Below, in pieces: positions 17,500-26,138 of a DNA stretch of 64,000 bases. The DNA is from Neolewinella aurantiaca (lineage in GTDB: Bacteria > Bacteroidota > Bacteroidia > Chitinophagales > Saprospiraceae): assembly GCF_008014675.1 (NCBI RefSeq), contig NZ_VOXD01000033.1, positions 1 through 64,000 of the forward strand, in the 5' to 3' direction. The translations under genes were made by a program, and so were the position numbers. Below the pieces are notes generated by a model, which was not told the DNA's origin, did no database searches, and saw nothing but the letters and a program-made list of their open reading frames with translations. Positions within the stretch are counted from its first letter, which is position 1. Every line of letters starts with the position of its first letter.

Positions 17500-17892
17500 A
17501 TGAAAGCTACAATAGTCACCATTATGCTCACAATGTTGCTTCTCGCTCAGGCGGGGAGGACATCGTTGATGCTGCAATGGCAGACATTGGCCAACGAAAG
17601 CTTTACGGCGCTTTTTTGCGTTAACAACGATTGGGAAACCGACGTACCTATGTGTGCCGGTTCCTGTCAGCTCCCGGAACTTTTCCAGGAAATGACCTCC
17701 GGCGAGGGCGGCGATGAATTCAGCGCCTCCTTCCCCTCCACCACTTCACCTTATTGCCAGTTGCCGGTACGTATTACACCGTTGCAACCGGTTCTTCCTG
17801 CGGTTTTAACCGTTCCTGCGCCCGCCACTGTGCCGTTTTATACGCCTGGTGATTATGTGGGTAGCGTATTTGAGCCACCCGCAATGGGCTAA
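17500..17892 (+). CDS. Small membrane-anchored Cys-containing protein of copper module
   Basis: A 130-aa protein with one N-terminal hydrophobic segment (about 4-18) and three cysteines in a pattern FC-x11-C-x3-C (40, 52, 56; ALFCVNN, PMCAGSCQLPE). Short Bacteroidota proteins with this FCxNK-x-(K/P)-x-x-C-x-G-x-C layout often stand beside metal-related genes, and a metal or redox role for the cysteines is an inference. The C-terminal half is Pro/Val-rich with no fold I recognise; part of it (VPAPATVP) is encoded by a sequence that resembles the dispersed repeat. The TACCTTTG element at 17483 fixes the start. Confidence 0.65.
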   Translation: MKATIVTIMLTMLLLAQAGRTSLMLQWQTLANESFTALFCVNNDWETDVPMCAGSCQLPELFQEMTSGEGGDEFSASFPSTTSPYCQLPVRITPLQPVLPAVLTVPAPATVPFYTPGDYVGSVFEPPAMG

Positions 17893-18243
17893 CCGGCACG
17901 TACGCACCTCTCCTTTTCTGAAAGTCTCGACCTATGGCTTGGTTTGTCCGCACTGCCGGGTAAACACTGGATCCGTCGGACCCGATGCTGCTCAGCCCCG
18001 ATTGTCCTGGTCTGGATCGTAGCGGGTTTTTCTGCCGGAAGGTGAAAAGCGTATTAACCAACTTCATCAATTGGTATGGCCGCGACGAAGCTCCGGCCCA
18101 GCAGCCAAAGACAGACCCTGCCGGTACGTATGCTGGCGCTGTCGTCTCCGGTGTGGCGCCGGATCAAATCGTAAATCTACCTGACTCATCACTCCGTTTC
18201 TCCCGCCCGTCGTGAGGGGGGCGGGCGGGTAAAATCATCAACT
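17893..18243. other. Intergenic region before CDACGCG barrel
   Basis: About 350 nt with no convincing frame. A G/C-rich inverted sequence (CCCGCCC then GGGCGGGCGGG, about 18208-18231) lies just before the next start codon and could fold in the leader. The motif GCCGGTACGTAT occurs at 18123 and, with one change, in the preceding gene near 17763. Nothing else is recognisable. Confidence 0.4.
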
Positions 18244-19155
18244 ATGCGTTTCCGTATTATTCTGCTACTGGCAGTGACCCAGATCTCCTTTTCCAGCCTG
18301 TCGGCCTGCGATGCCTGCGGTTGCGGAATTGGCGGAGGAGGTTTCGGCCTACTGTCCGTTTATCGCAACAACTACGTTGGTATCGGCTACGGTCATTTGC
18401 CCTTCAAAAGCCGGCTCACAAGTGGAGAATATACCGGAACGGAGGATGCCTTTCACCAGGTGGAACTTTCTGTACGCTACGAAGTACTGAGGGGTTGGCG
18501 GGTCGATGCCTTTTTGCCTTACCGTCACCACACACGTACCGGTCCCGCGGGCGACCAGTCGTTGAGCGGAATCGGGGACGCACGCCTGGGCCTTGCTTAC
18601 GTACTGGCCGATAACCGCCCCCTCGGCGCGCAGGGCGGAAGCTGGTACCTCGAGGTGGGGCCGGTGGTCAGCCTGCCCACGGGAGCGTACGACGATGATC
18701 TGCTGGACAGCGAATTTCTGCCCGACAACTTCAACCTCGGTAAGGGAGCCGTGGGCTACGGCTTGCAATCAACGATGGTACTAAGCTCCGGAACTTACGG
18801 AGTAGCCATCAACGCCCGGCACCAGCGGTACGGTAAGAGCACTGCGTATTACCGCTTCGGTGAAGAGACTTCTGCCGGAGCCCGCTTGTTCGGGCAGTTC
18901 GCGCACGATCCGCACTGGAAGTTCATCCCCTTTGCCGGGATAAACTACGAATACACCGCAGCGAACCGGACCGTCGATGATCAGCCCGTGCACGCGACCG
19001 GAGGTCGCGCGTGGCTGGCTTCGGCAGGTGCCAATGTCCGCTACGATGACATAACGATTAGCTACAGTGCCGGCATCCCGCTCAGTCAGAATTACTCCGA
19101 CGGACAAGCGGAGGCCGGGCTTACAACCAACCTTCAGCTCACGCTGAATTTTTAA
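18244..19155 (+). CDS. Outer-membrane beta-barrel with N-terminal CDACGCG motif
   Basis: A 303-aa secreted protein. A signal peptide (about 1-21) is followed at once by C22-D-A-C25-G-C27-G and a Gly run. The three closely spaced cysteines at the mature N-terminus suggest a metal (copper) site or covalent linkage. The rest is an alternating beta pattern ending in LQLTLNF, typical of an outer-membrane barrel. It directly precedes an MbnP homologue, so a role in copper passage or loading is a reasonable hypothesis. Known family members are annotated only as transporter or hypothetical. No cleavage-site Cys lipobox is evident, although C22 could also be lipidated. Confidence 0.75.
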   Translation: MRFRIILLLAVTQISFSSLSACDACGCGIGGGGFGLLSVYRNNYVGIGYGHLPFKSRLTSGEYTGTEDAFHQVELSVRYEVLRGWRVDAFLPYRHHTRTGPAGDQSLSGIGDARLGLAYVLADNRPLGAQGGSWYLEVGPVVSLPTGAYDDDLLDSEFLPDNFNLGKGAVGYGLQSTMVLSSGTYGVAINARHQRYGKSTAYYRFGEETSAGARLFGQFAHDPHWKFIPFAGINYEYTAANRTVDDQPVHATGGRAWLASAGANVRYDDITISYSAGIPLSQNYSDGQAEAGLTTNLQLTLNF

Positions 19156-19182
19156 ACCCAACTCTTTTCAATCCACGAACCC

Positions 19183-19201
19183 TGCACCTGCGTCCTCGCC
19201 C
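19183..19201 (+). repeat. Dispersed short repeat upstream of mbnP homologue
   Basis: TGCACCTGCGTCCTCGCCC has one mismatch to the consensus. It lies between the CDACGCG barrel gene and the MbnP homologue, 52 nt before the latter's start. Confidence 0.65.
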
Positions 19202-19252
19202 AAAACAACTATGCGAGCCAGGCTCATTCTGCAACGCTTAATAATTCAAACA

Positions 19253-20122
19253 ATGAAAACTTATTCCCTTTACTTTTTCCTTTTTGCGGCGGCACTCTTT
19301 GCCTTTACTGGCTGTGACGACGACGATGACATCAGCCCTGTTCTTGAGGGAGGCACTTTCGAAGTAGAATTCGAAAACGTTTTTGGCCCGCAGGACAACC
19401 AGCGGAGCTTCTCGCTCAGCGACGTAGGCAGCACCGATTACGGCTTTACCAACTCTATGGGCCAGGATTACAACATCACTTTCCTGCGCTACTACATCAG
19501 CGAAGTCGTACTTGAAGGCCCCGATGGCGAACGCTTCGAAGACCCAATGAGCGTTAGCGCAACGGGAGCCGAAGGTTACTACCTCATCAGTGCCGATGAC
19601 CCGTCCAGCATGACGTTCGATCTCGAGAACGTCCCCGCCGGACGTTACAATAAGATCAGCTTCCTGCTCGGAGTAGACAGCACCGGCGTGCAGGAAGGTG
19701 CTGCCGGCGGCAGCCTTGACCCCGCCACCAGCGGGATGTTCTGGAGCTGGAACGCAGGTTATGTAGCCTTCAAGATAGAAGGTCAGAGTGCTGCCAGCGC
19801 CGGTGGAGCCAGCGGCAATACGATCGAGAACACCAACGATAAAGGCATCGTGTTCCACCTTGGCGGCTGGAAAGACATCGACGGTACCGCTTTCCGGAAC
19901 AACAACCAACGGGTAACCCTGGAATTCGATACCAACGCCAGCGTAGGCGCAGGCCTGGAACCGACCGCTCACCTGGAGCTGGACGTAGACGCGGTGTTCA
20001 ACGGTCCTGAAACAACGATTGATTTTGCCAACAGCAATGTGAATGTTCACCGCCCTGTAGACGGAGCCGACATGGCAGTAAACGCAGCCGCTGCGTTCCG
20101 TTATGACCACATTCACCAGTAG
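19253..20122 (+). CDS. MbnP-family copper-binding lipoprotein
   Basis: A 289-aa lipoprotein (lipobox C21, FAFTGCDDDDD) that reads as MbnP throughout. FEVEFENVFG opens the mature part, then FLRYYISEVVLEGPDG, the Trp-rich GMFWSWNAGYVAFKIEG (Trp164, Trp166) and FHLGGW (His202, Trp206). In methanotrophs MbnP is a periplasmic copper-binding protein in which the partner MbnH converts a tryptophan to kynurenine. The MbnH homologue follows at 20228, so the pair is intact. The start at 19253 is set by the signal peptide; an upstream ATG at 19211 adds an unlikely basic extension. Acidic residues after the lipobox suggest surface or outer-membrane placement. Confidence 0.88.
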   Translation: MKTYSLYFFLFAAALFAFTGCDDDDDISPVLEGGTFEVEFENVFGPQDNQRSFSLSDVGSTDYGFTNSMGQDYNITFLRYYISEVVLEGPDGERFEDPMSVSATGAEGYYLISADDPSSMTFDLENVPAGRYNKISFLLGVDSTGVQEGAAGGSLDPATSGMFWSWNAGYVAFKIEGQSAASAGGASGNTIENTNDKGIVFHLGGWKDIDGTAFRNNNQRVTLEFDTNASVGAGLEPTAHLELDVDAVFNGPETTIDFANSNVNVHRPVDGADMAVNAAAAFRYDHIHQ

Positions 20123-20160
20123 ACCCCTCCTGAAACCCTGATTCCCATGACGGCGGGTGG

Positions 20161-20207
20161 CCGGTGGTTCGTAAATAATTTACGACCGCCGGTCTACTCC
20201 CGTTTTT
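20161..20207 (+). terminator. Hairpin with T run between mbnP and mbnH homologues
   Basis: CCGGTGGTTCGTAAA (20161-20175) pairs with TTTACGACCGCCGG (20179-20192) with one bulge, and TTTTT follows at 20203. It may reduce transcription of the MbnH homologue relative to MbnP. Confidence 0.65.
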
Positions 20208-20227
20208 CAGAATAAAAAATCACCGTC

Positions 20228-21235
20228 ATGCGTCCGCTTGTATTTGCTCTGTGTTTTATGCTTTTTGCCGGTTGCCAGCCCGGCGAAACCCAATCGGATA
20301 CGTCGTTCACTTTTGTACAGCCTGAGCATTTTCCTCCGGCGACCTACGATTTTGAGCGAAACCCCGTCACCGAGGCCGGGTTTAAACTGGGCAAACGCTT
20401 ATTCGAGGACGTGCGCCTCTCCTCCGATAATTCAGTGAGCTGCTCTACCTGTCACCAGCAGGCGGTTGCTTTTTCTGATCCGCAGCACCGGCTGAGCCTT
20501 GGTGTGGAAGAGAGGGTCGGGACGCGCAATGCTCCCGGGCTTTTCAACCTTGCGTTCACCAGCGAATTTATGCTCGATGGTGGCATTACCCACCTCGATT
20601 TTGTACCGATCAATGCCATTACCAGCGAGGTGGAAATGGACGAAACCCTTGAGAACGTAGTGGCTAAACTCCGGGCAAATGCCGGATACCGGGAAGCATT
20701 TCAGGATGCTTTCGGAGAGGACACGATCACCTCCGGACTAATGTTGCAGGCGCTGAGCCAGTACCAGAATATGCTCGTCTCGGACCGCAGTAAATACGAT
20801 GATGTGGTGACAGGACGTAACGATGCTGCTTTCTCAGCAGCGGAATTGCGCGGCGAGGCATTCTTCAAAAACAATTGTGCCTCCTGCCATGCGGGGGTGC
20901 TCTTCACCGATCAGAGTTACCGCAATAACGGACTTGCGGGCGACGGCGCGCAGGATGCAGGGCGGAGCTTGATTAGCGAGGTCGGAACGGACATCGGTAA
21001 GTTCCGGGTACCTTCTTTGCGAAACGTAAGTCGTACGGCTCCCTATATGCACGACGGGCGCTTTGAAACCCTGGATGAGGTACTACTGCATTATCGCGAC
21101 GGCGTTGTGTCGTCATCTACCCTCGATCCCGGACTGGAGGGCGGAATAGCAATGACTTCCGATGAAATGGCCGACGTGATCGCTTTCCTGGAAACCCTTA
21201 CCGATTGGGAGTTTGTGCAGGACCCCCGGTTTTAG
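20228..21235 (+). CDS. MbnH-like di-heme cytochrome c peroxidase family lipoprotein
   Basis: A 335-aa lipoprotein (C16 in LFAGCQPGE) with two c-type heme motifs: CSTCH at 72-76 and CASCH at 217-221. FSDPQHRLSLGVEERVGTRNAP and the LxxMLDGG-like stretch fit the bacterial cytochrome c peroxidase/MauG family. Next to an MbnP homologue it is best read as MbnH, which oxidises tryptophan on MbnP to create the copper site. It probably acts in the periplasm or at the outer membrane. The C-terminal MTSDEMADVIAFLETLTD matches the end of the family. A terminator-like hairpin precedes it, so it may be expressed at a lower level than MbnP. Confidence 0.88.
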   Translation: MRPLVFALCFMLFAGCQPGETQSDTSFTFVQPEHFPPATYDFERNPVTEAGFKLGKRLFEDVRLSSDNSVSCSTCHQQAVAFSDPQHRLSLGVEERVGTRNAPGLFNLAFTSEFMLDGGITHLDFVPINAITSEVEMDETLENVVAKLRANAGYREAFQDAFGEDTITSGLMLQALSQYQNMLVSDRSKYDDVVTGRNDAAFSAAELRGEAFFKNNCASCHAGVLFTDQSYRNNGLAGDGAQDAGRSLISEVGTDIGKFRVPSLRNVSRTAPYMHDGRFETLDEVLLHYRDGVVSSSTLDPGLEGGIAMTSDEMADVIAFLETLTDWEFVQDPRF

Positions 21236-21301
21236 CCATAAATCAATTCGGACGAACATCCGGCGGAGTACATCAGGTTATACCTGAAAGCCAACCCGTA
21301 C

Positions 21302-22828
21302 GTGAAAAAAATTACATACCTCGCAGTAGGTCTCGCATTGCTTCTTATTGTTATTTATGCTGCCGGTAAGATCATCGCTAATAGCAAGCTGAACCAACTG
21401 ATCGAATCCTCCAATGAGGAAGGAAACCTGCTTTCCGTCGGGGAGCGAAGCCTTTCGTTTAACTTACTCAACTTTGGTCTGGAACTCGACAGCGTCAGGC
21501 TGGACCAAAGAGTCGGGCCCCGTCGGGTATCCGGATCCATCGGCAGCGTTTCGCTCAGCGGCCTTAGCCTGCTGAAAGCGATTGGTGGAAGCATCGACAT
21601 CGACGACCTGCTGCTGGAGGGGGCTGATCTGGACATCCATCCCGCGCAAATGCGCGAGGATTCAACGAAAGATGACAGGGAAGACAAGAAGAAAATAACC
21701 CTGCACGAACTACGTCTGGTAAACAGCCGTGTTTTGAGTTACGACGAAGAAGGAACCCTGAAAGCAAAGATTGACGGCCTGAACATCAGCGGTGCCTTAC
21801 AACTTCCCCTTGCACCTGCGACCGCGCCCAAAATGCAGCTCTCGGCCAGTAAAGTCTTATTTCCTGCCACCGACGACACCGACCAGATAATAGATTCTCT
21901 GGAGATTAACGTAGAAAAGCGAACAGTGGAGATTGGTGATTTCAGGATTGCCCCGAAGATGGCAACCCGGGCGTTTCTGACTTCAATCGAGTACAAAAGA
22001 GCATGGCAGGCTCTACACCTCAAAGACGTAAAAGCAAGCGACGTACCTTTCGATAGCCTCCTCGCCGGAGGTCGTTCGGTGTTTCCCGAAATAACCATCG
22101 GTGATCTGAGTTTTGCGATCTACGAAAACCCCAGCCTGGAGCGTTCCCCGAACGAACCGTACAAGAAGTTCCCGATCGAAAAGTTCCGGCAGTTAGGTGA
22201 GGAAATATGGCTCCAATCGCTGACGGTGGAACAGGCCAACATCGCTTACGGCGTCCATAAAGAAGGGGCTGAAAGACCAGACATCACCTTCTCCGGAAGC
22301 ATCAAAGCCGGTAACTTCAGCACGTGGAAACAGAATAAGCCCGCTTTTATGGAGATAGACTGTCTTTTCGAGAAGACGTCTCCTCTTAAGGTTCGCTTTG
22401 AGCTTGACCAACGCGGAGACGGGCGCGATTTCACCACTACAGGAACCCTAAGGGATTACGACCTTCCCAAGATAAACCCGCTGATGATTGTTGCGGCGAA
22501 CGCCGATATAGAAAAAGGATACATCACGGAACTAAACCATAATTTCAGCATCGAAAACGGAGTGGCGAAGGGGGATTTGCTGCTGAGATACAACAATCTG
22601 GAAGTGAAAATGACGGGCAAAAATGCCTGGTTCATTAACCTTATCGAAGATCTCGCTATCCGCGATTCCAATCCGCGCAACGATGGCGACCTTGTTGTCG
22701 GAACAGTACATGCGGAGCACATCCCGACAAAGTCTTTCTTCAATATCTACTGGAAATCCCTGGTGTCAGGGATGAAAAGCTCAGTAGCGGGGAAGGTCTT
22801 CATCCCCGAAGAGATTACCCCGGAGTAA
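21302..22828 (+). CDS. AsmA/DUF748-like membrane-anchored protein
   Basis: A 508-aa protein with one N-terminal membrane segment (about 5-20) and a long extracytoplasmic part built of short beta strands (NFGLELDSVRLDQ, SLSGLSLLKAIGGSIDIDDLLLEGADLDIH). This layout is that of AsmA/DUF748-type proteins, which bridge the periplasm and have been linked to lipid transport and envelope integrity. The start is GTG at 21302, the only one that gives the membrane segment. A dispersed repeat copy encodes LAPATAP around residue 171, in a loop between strands. The family assignment is moderate; I see no catalytic motif. Confidence 0.65.
   Translation: MKKITYLAVGLALLLIVIYAAGKIIANSKLNQLIESSNEEGNLLSVGERSLSFNLLNFGLELDSVRLDQRVGPRRVSGSIGSVSLSGLSLLKAIGGSIDIDDLLLEGADLDIHPAQMREDSTKDDREDKKKITLHELRLVNSRVLSYDEEGTLKAKIDGLNISGALQLPLAPATAPKMQLSASKVLFPATDDTDQIIDSLEINVEKRTVEIGDFRIAPKMATRAFLTSIEYKRAWQALHLKDVKASDVPFDSLLAGGRSVFPEITIGDLSFAIYENPSLERSPNEPYKKFPIEKFRQLGEEIWLQSLTVEQANIAYGVHKEGAERPDITFSGSIKAGNFSTWKQNKPAFMEIDCLFEKTSPLKVRFELDQRGDGRDFTTTGTLRDYDLPKINPLMIVAANADIEKGYITELNHNFSIENGVAKGDLLLRYNNLEVKMTGKNAWFINLIEDLAIRDSNPRNDGDLVVGTVHAEHIPTKSFFNIYWKSLVSGMKSSVAGKVFIPEEITPE
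21811..21829 (+). repeat. Dispersed short repeat inside AsmA-like gene
   Basis: TGCACCTGCGACCGCGCCC is a full consensus copy. In frame it encodes APATAP, in a likely surface loop. Confidence 0.7.
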
Positions 22829-22848
22829 TAACTGCGGGGAGATTGTAA

Positions 22849-22880
22849 CGTCGCCGGGCAGCAACTGCTACCCGGCGACG
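22849..22880. terminator. Bidirectional hairpin between convergent genes
   Basis: CGTCGCCGGG (22849-22858) pairs perfectly with CCCGGCGACG (22871-22880) between the stops of the AsmA-like gene and fumC. No strong T run on either side. Confidence 0.6.
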
Positions 22881-22894
22881 CTTCAATGCGGTAA

Positions 22895-24283
22895 TTATCC
22901 GATCATGTCCTCGGGGCGAACCCAGGCGTCGAACTCATCGGCGGTCAGGAAACCGAGCTCAAGCGCAGCAGCTTTGAGGGTGGTGTCTTCAGCGTAAGCT
23001 TTCTTGGCAATTTTGCCGGCTTTGTCGTACCCGATCTTCGTGTTGAGAGCGGTTACAAGCATGAGGCTGTTCTCGAGGTGCTCTTTGATCTTTTTCTCGT
23101 TGGGCATAATACCGACGGCACAGTTTTTCTCGAAACTGCGGGCAGCATCACCGATCAACCGGGCGCTCATCAGGAAGTTGAAGATCATCATCGGCTTGAA
23201 GACGTTGAGCTCGAAGTGGCCGGTCATGCCACCTACATTGATCGCTACGTCGTTACCAACTACCTGAGCCATTGCCATAGTGAGGGCTTCGGACTGGGTC
23301 GGGTTCACCTTGCCGGGCATGATGGAACTGCCCGGCTCGTTGGCCGGGATGATGATTTCGCCGATTCCGGAACGGGGGCCGCTGGAAAGCATACGAACGT
23401 CGTTACCGATTTTCATCAGGCTTACGGCGACGGTTTTCAGTGCACCGTGGGCTTCTACGATAGCATCGTGTGCTGCCAGTGCTTCGAATTTGTTTTCGGC
23501 GGTACGGAAGGGCAGGCCGGTCAGTTCGGCAATTTCACCGGCAACGTGCTCGGCGTAGCCTTTCGGGGTGTTCAGCCCGGTTCCTACGGCGGTTCCACCC
23601 AGGGCCAGCTCGCTCAGGTGGTCGAGGGTATTCTTGATCGCTTTGATGCCGTGGTTCAATTGGCTTACGTAACCACTGAATTCCTGACCCAAGGTAAGTG
23701 GGGTCGCGTCCATAAAGTGGGTGCGACCGATCTTGACCACGTCGGCCATCGCTTCAGACTTTGCCTGCAGGGTGTCACGAAGTTGCTCCAGACCAGGGAT
23801 GGTGTTCTCGACGATCATTTTGTAGGCGGCAATGTGCATTGCCGTGGGGAAAGTATCGTTGGACGACTGGCTTTTGTTGACGTCGTCATTAGGGTGAAGC
23901 GCCTTTTTAGCATCGGTCAGGGAACCACCCGCAAGGACATGGCCACGGTTGGCGATTACCTCGTTGCAGTTCATATTGGACTGGGTGCCGGAGCCGGTTT
24001 GCCATACTACCAGAGGGAACTCTCCGTCGAGCTCTCCCGCCAGGATTTCATCGGCAACTTTGCCGATAAGGTTCGATTTGCTCTCGTCCAGTACCCCCAG
24101 TGCGGCATTGGTACGGGCTGCCGCTTTTTTCAGGATAGCGAACGCGCGGATGATTTCGACGGGCATTTGCTGGCCGCCGATCTCGAAGTTGGTGAAGCTG
24201 CGTTGGGTCTGAGCACCCCAATAGCGGTCTGCGGGGACTTCTACTGGGCCTATTGAATCGTTTTCGGTGCGGTAGTTGGACAT
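22895..24283 (-). CDS. fumC: Class II fumarate hydratase
   Basis: A 462-aa cytoplasmic TCA-cycle enzyme that interconverts fumarate and L-malate; the iron-independent class II form. The fumarase/aspartase signature [10 protein letters not shown] is at 318-327 with catalytic Ser319, and the [11 protein letters not shown] segment with His189 is present. [12 protein letters not shown] (140-150) also fits the family. Length is normal. The leader ACTAAC-AAACTAAAAGACTAA is nearly identical to that of etfA. An inverted repeat (GTTAGTCTTTCGGG at 24303, CCCGAACAGACTAAC at 24341) surrounds the probable promoter region. Confidence 0.95.
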   Translation of the reverse strand: MSNYRTENDSIGPVEVPADRYWGAQTQRSFTNFEIGGQQMPVEIIRAFAILKKAAARTNAALGVLDESKSNLIGKVADEILAGELDGEFPLVVWQTGSGTQSNMNCNEVIANRGHVLAGGSLTDAKKALHPNDDVNKSQSSNDTFPTAMHIAAYKMIVENTIPGLEQLRDTLQAKSEAMADVVKIGRTHFMDATPLTLGQEFSGYVSQLNHGIKAIKNTLDHLSELALGGTAVGTGLNTPKGYAEHVAGEIAELTGLPFRTAENKFEALAAHDAIVEAHGALKTVAVSLMKIGNDVRMLSSGPRSGIGEIIIPANEPGSSIMPGKVNPTQSEALTMAMAQVVGNDVAINVGGMTGHFELNVFKPMMIFNFLMSARLIGDAARSFEKNCAVGIMPNEKKIKEHLENSLMLVTALNTKIGYDKAGKIAKKAYAEDTTLKAAALELGFLTADEFDAWVRPEDMIG

Positions 24284-24310
24284 GATTTTAGTCTTTTAGT
24301 TTGTTAGTCT
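24284..24310 (-). promoter_or_regulatory. fumC leader with ACTAA repeats, shared with etfA
   Basis: On the minus strand ACTAACAAACTAAAAGACTA continues to AAATC and the ATG. The etfA leader (55320-55342) is the same apart from one base change and a 2-nt gap. A-rich leaders are usual in Bacteroidota, but this level of identity is unusual. Confidence 0.5.
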
Positions 24311-24374
24311 TTCGGGTTACCTGTCCGCGAAGGTACGGCCCCCGAACAGACTAACGAACTAACCATCCACCGAA

Positions 24375-25136
24375 CTATAAAGCGGACATTCCGCCATCGA
24401 CACTGTACTGCCCGCCGGTCAGGAACGTAGCGTCGTCTCCGGCAAGAAACAGTACAAGTTTAGCGACGTCGTTTTCACTGGCGTAGCGGCCAAGAGGGAT
24501 CTGGCTTTCGAACTGCGACTTAACCGCGTCACCCTTTCCGCCGCCGAAACCGTCTTCAATACTGCGCATCATCCGGTTGTCTACCGGGCTGGGGTGAACC
24601 GTATTGACCCGGATATTACTGGCGGCACCTTCCAGTGCTGCGACTTTCATGAGGCCGATAACGGCGTGTTTGCTAGTTACGTAGCCACTCATGTTGGGAG
24701 TGCCGCCGTGGCCGGCTACGGAGCTGGTGATGATGATGCTTCCACCGTCGGCCATTTCCTTCATCACGTACTTCAGGCCCAGGTAAACGCCGAGAATGTT
24801 GACGTGGATAACTTTGTGGAATGCCTCTTCGGGATAATCCACAATAGGCATTACCGGGCCTTCGATGCCGGCGTTGTTAAAGAATACGTCAATACCTCCC
24901 ATTGCCGCTTTTGCCTCCTTCACGTAAGCCTGTACTTCTTCGCTTTTAGTTACATCGGCAGTATGGATGTAGAGGCGGTCAGAGTCCAGTTTTTCTTTGG
25001 TCTTTTTGAGGTCCTCTCCGTTGATGTCGACGAGCATTACGTACGCACCTGCATCGAGGAATTGCCGGGCTGTTTCGGTTCCGATACCGCCGGAACCACC
25101 GGTTATGAGTACTCTTTTACCACTGAAATTTGTCAT
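24375..25136 (-). CDS. SDR family NAD(P)-dependent oxidoreductase
   Basis: A 253-aa classical short-chain dehydrogenase. The cofactor loop TGGSGGIG is at 12-19, NNAG at 87-90, and the catalytic set is Asn113, Ser139, Tyr152 and Lys156 (YVTSK). Asp37 after the second strand (MLVDING) suggests NAD preference. The end, FLTGGQYSVDGGMSAL, is typical. Substrate unknown; family members reduce 3-oxoacyl, sugar or alcohol groups. An ATG 18 nt upstream (25154) is an alternative start that adds MGKKII. It is downstream of fumC's promoter region on the same strand but with its own leader. Confidence 0.88.
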   Translation of the reverse strand: MTNFSGKRVLITGGSGGIGTETARQFLDAGAYVMLVDINGEDLKKTKEKLDSDRLYIHTADVTKSEEVQAYVKEAKAAMGGIDVFFNNAGIEGPVMPIVDYPEEAFHKVIHVNILGVYLGLKYVMKEMADGGSIIITSSVAGHGGTPNMSGYVTSKHAVIGLMKVAALEGAASNIRVNTVHPSPVDNRMMRSIEDGFGGGKGDAVKSQFESQIPLGRYASENDVAKLVLFLAGDDATFLTGGQYSVDGGMSAL

Positions 25137-25547
25137 GATGATTTTCTTTCCCATACGCCATTCGACTTCATTGTGTTCGTTAAGGAAGGTGGACTATTTT
25201 AATTTTTTTTAATTTTTTCTTCGTTGACTGTAAGCTGAGTACGAAGCCAGGTGCCTGAAGAGCAGATAAGGTGAAACTTCATATATAGGATTCGTACGGT
25301 CAGGGCCCGACGCCTGAAAAAGACAATCAGGCGCGAACGCAGGATGCAAAGATGGTTTCAAGGAAGAGCCAGTAGTACAGGGTGACCGGGAGACGGGGCC
25401 AATTGCCCAAACGCACGAATTCCGGGCAGTGAATGTTAATTCTCATACTACAACTGTAATTTAAATTCATTCTTTGTCTTTCAGCCCCTAACTTTAGGGC
25501 CCTTCCGGGGGCTTTTATGCCCCGGCCAAACCCCCAAACCAACACCC
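25137..25547. other. Intergenic region between divergent SDR and iorA
   Basis: About 400 nt with no credible gene. It has an A/T tract (25196-25220), one dispersed repeat copy (25330-25348) and A/T-rich sequence with TAACTTTAGG at 25488, a near match to a -7 element for the plus-strand iorA gene. Confidence 0.5.
25330..25348 (-). repeat. Dispersed short repeat, TGCATCCTGCG variant
   Basis: On the minus strand TGCATCCTGCGTTCGCGCC, preceded by CCATCTT. The copy at 31051 has the same CCATCTT prefix and CGCGCCTGA end, so these two copies share about 27 aligned bases. Confidence 0.65.
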
Positions 25548-26015
25548 ATGGCTAACTTTTCAATCAGTGTAAACGGCAAAAGCCACGAGGTAGACGTCGA
25601 TCCTAAAACCCCGCTCCTTTGGGCCATTCGTGACGAACTTGGCTACGTAGGTACCAAATTCGGCTGCGGCATCGGACAGTGCGGAGCGTGTACTGTTCAC
25701 GTAGACGGCGTAGCTATGCGCTCGTGCCAGATGACCGTAGAGAACATCGCTTCGCGGAACAGCGAAATCACAACCATCGAAGGATTATCCGAAAACGGAG
25801 ACCACCCCGTTCAGCAGGCCTGGCTTGAGCACGACGTGCCGCAGTGCGGCTACTGTCAGGCCGGGCAGATTATGAGTGCAGCTTCGCTGCTCAGCAACAT
25901 CCCTAACCCTTCGGACGAAGACATAAGTGCGGGAATGGCCGGCAATATTTGTCGTTGTGGTACTTATAAAAGGATTCATGCTGCGGTTAAGACTGCCGCC
26001 ACGAAGATGAGCTAG
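25548..26015 (+). CDS. iorA: (2Fe-2S) subunit of isoquinoline 1-oxidoreductase-type enzyme
   Basis: A 155-aa iron-sulfur subunit of the xanthine oxidase family. Cys40, 45, 48 and 60 (GCGIGQCGAC and SC) bind the plant-type ferredoxin cluster. Cys100, 103, 135 and 137 (QCGYCQAGQ, GNICRCGTY) bind the second cluster. It passes electrons from the molybdenum subunit encoded by the next gene; with a Tat signal on that partner, the complex probably acts in the periplasm and hands electrons to a cytochrome. The substrate could be an N-heterocycle or an aldehyde. The symbol follows the best-known relative and is not a claim about substrate. Confidence 0.88.
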   Translation: MANFSISVNGKSHEVDVDPKTPLLWAIRDELGYVGTKFGCGIGQCGACTVHVDGVAMRSCQMTVENIASRNSEITTIEGLSENGDHPVQQAWLEHDVPQCGYCQAGQIMSAASLLSNIPNPSDEDISAGMAGNICRCGTYKRIHAAVKTAATKMS

Positions 26016-26044
26016 AAAGCCGCCGCATCATCCAGGTTGCCGTA

Positions 26045-26063
26045 GCAAGGGCAAAGCCCTTGC
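26045..26063. repeat. Perfect short hairpin between iorA and iorB
   Basis: GCAAGGGC-AAA-GCCCTTGC, an 8-bp perfect stem in the 123-nt gap between the two subunit genes. No T run follows. It may tune the relative amount of the two subunits. Confidence 0.5.
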
Positions 26064-26138
26064 TCACTTCCTGTGAGGAATAGCTGGCGCTCAGCCTCTC
26101 AACAATCCCTCTTTTCCATCCCACACCAAGATAAAATT

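Noticed and set aside
17985-18215. Possible 76-codon gene between the Cys protein and the CDACGCG barrel
   Set aside because: No signal peptide or family feature, composition unlike neighbours, and a minus-strand frame of equal quality overlaps it.
23078-24256. 392-codon plus-strand frame opposite fumC
   Set aside because: Antisense shadow of fumC; His/Asp/Val-rich without any recognisable domain.
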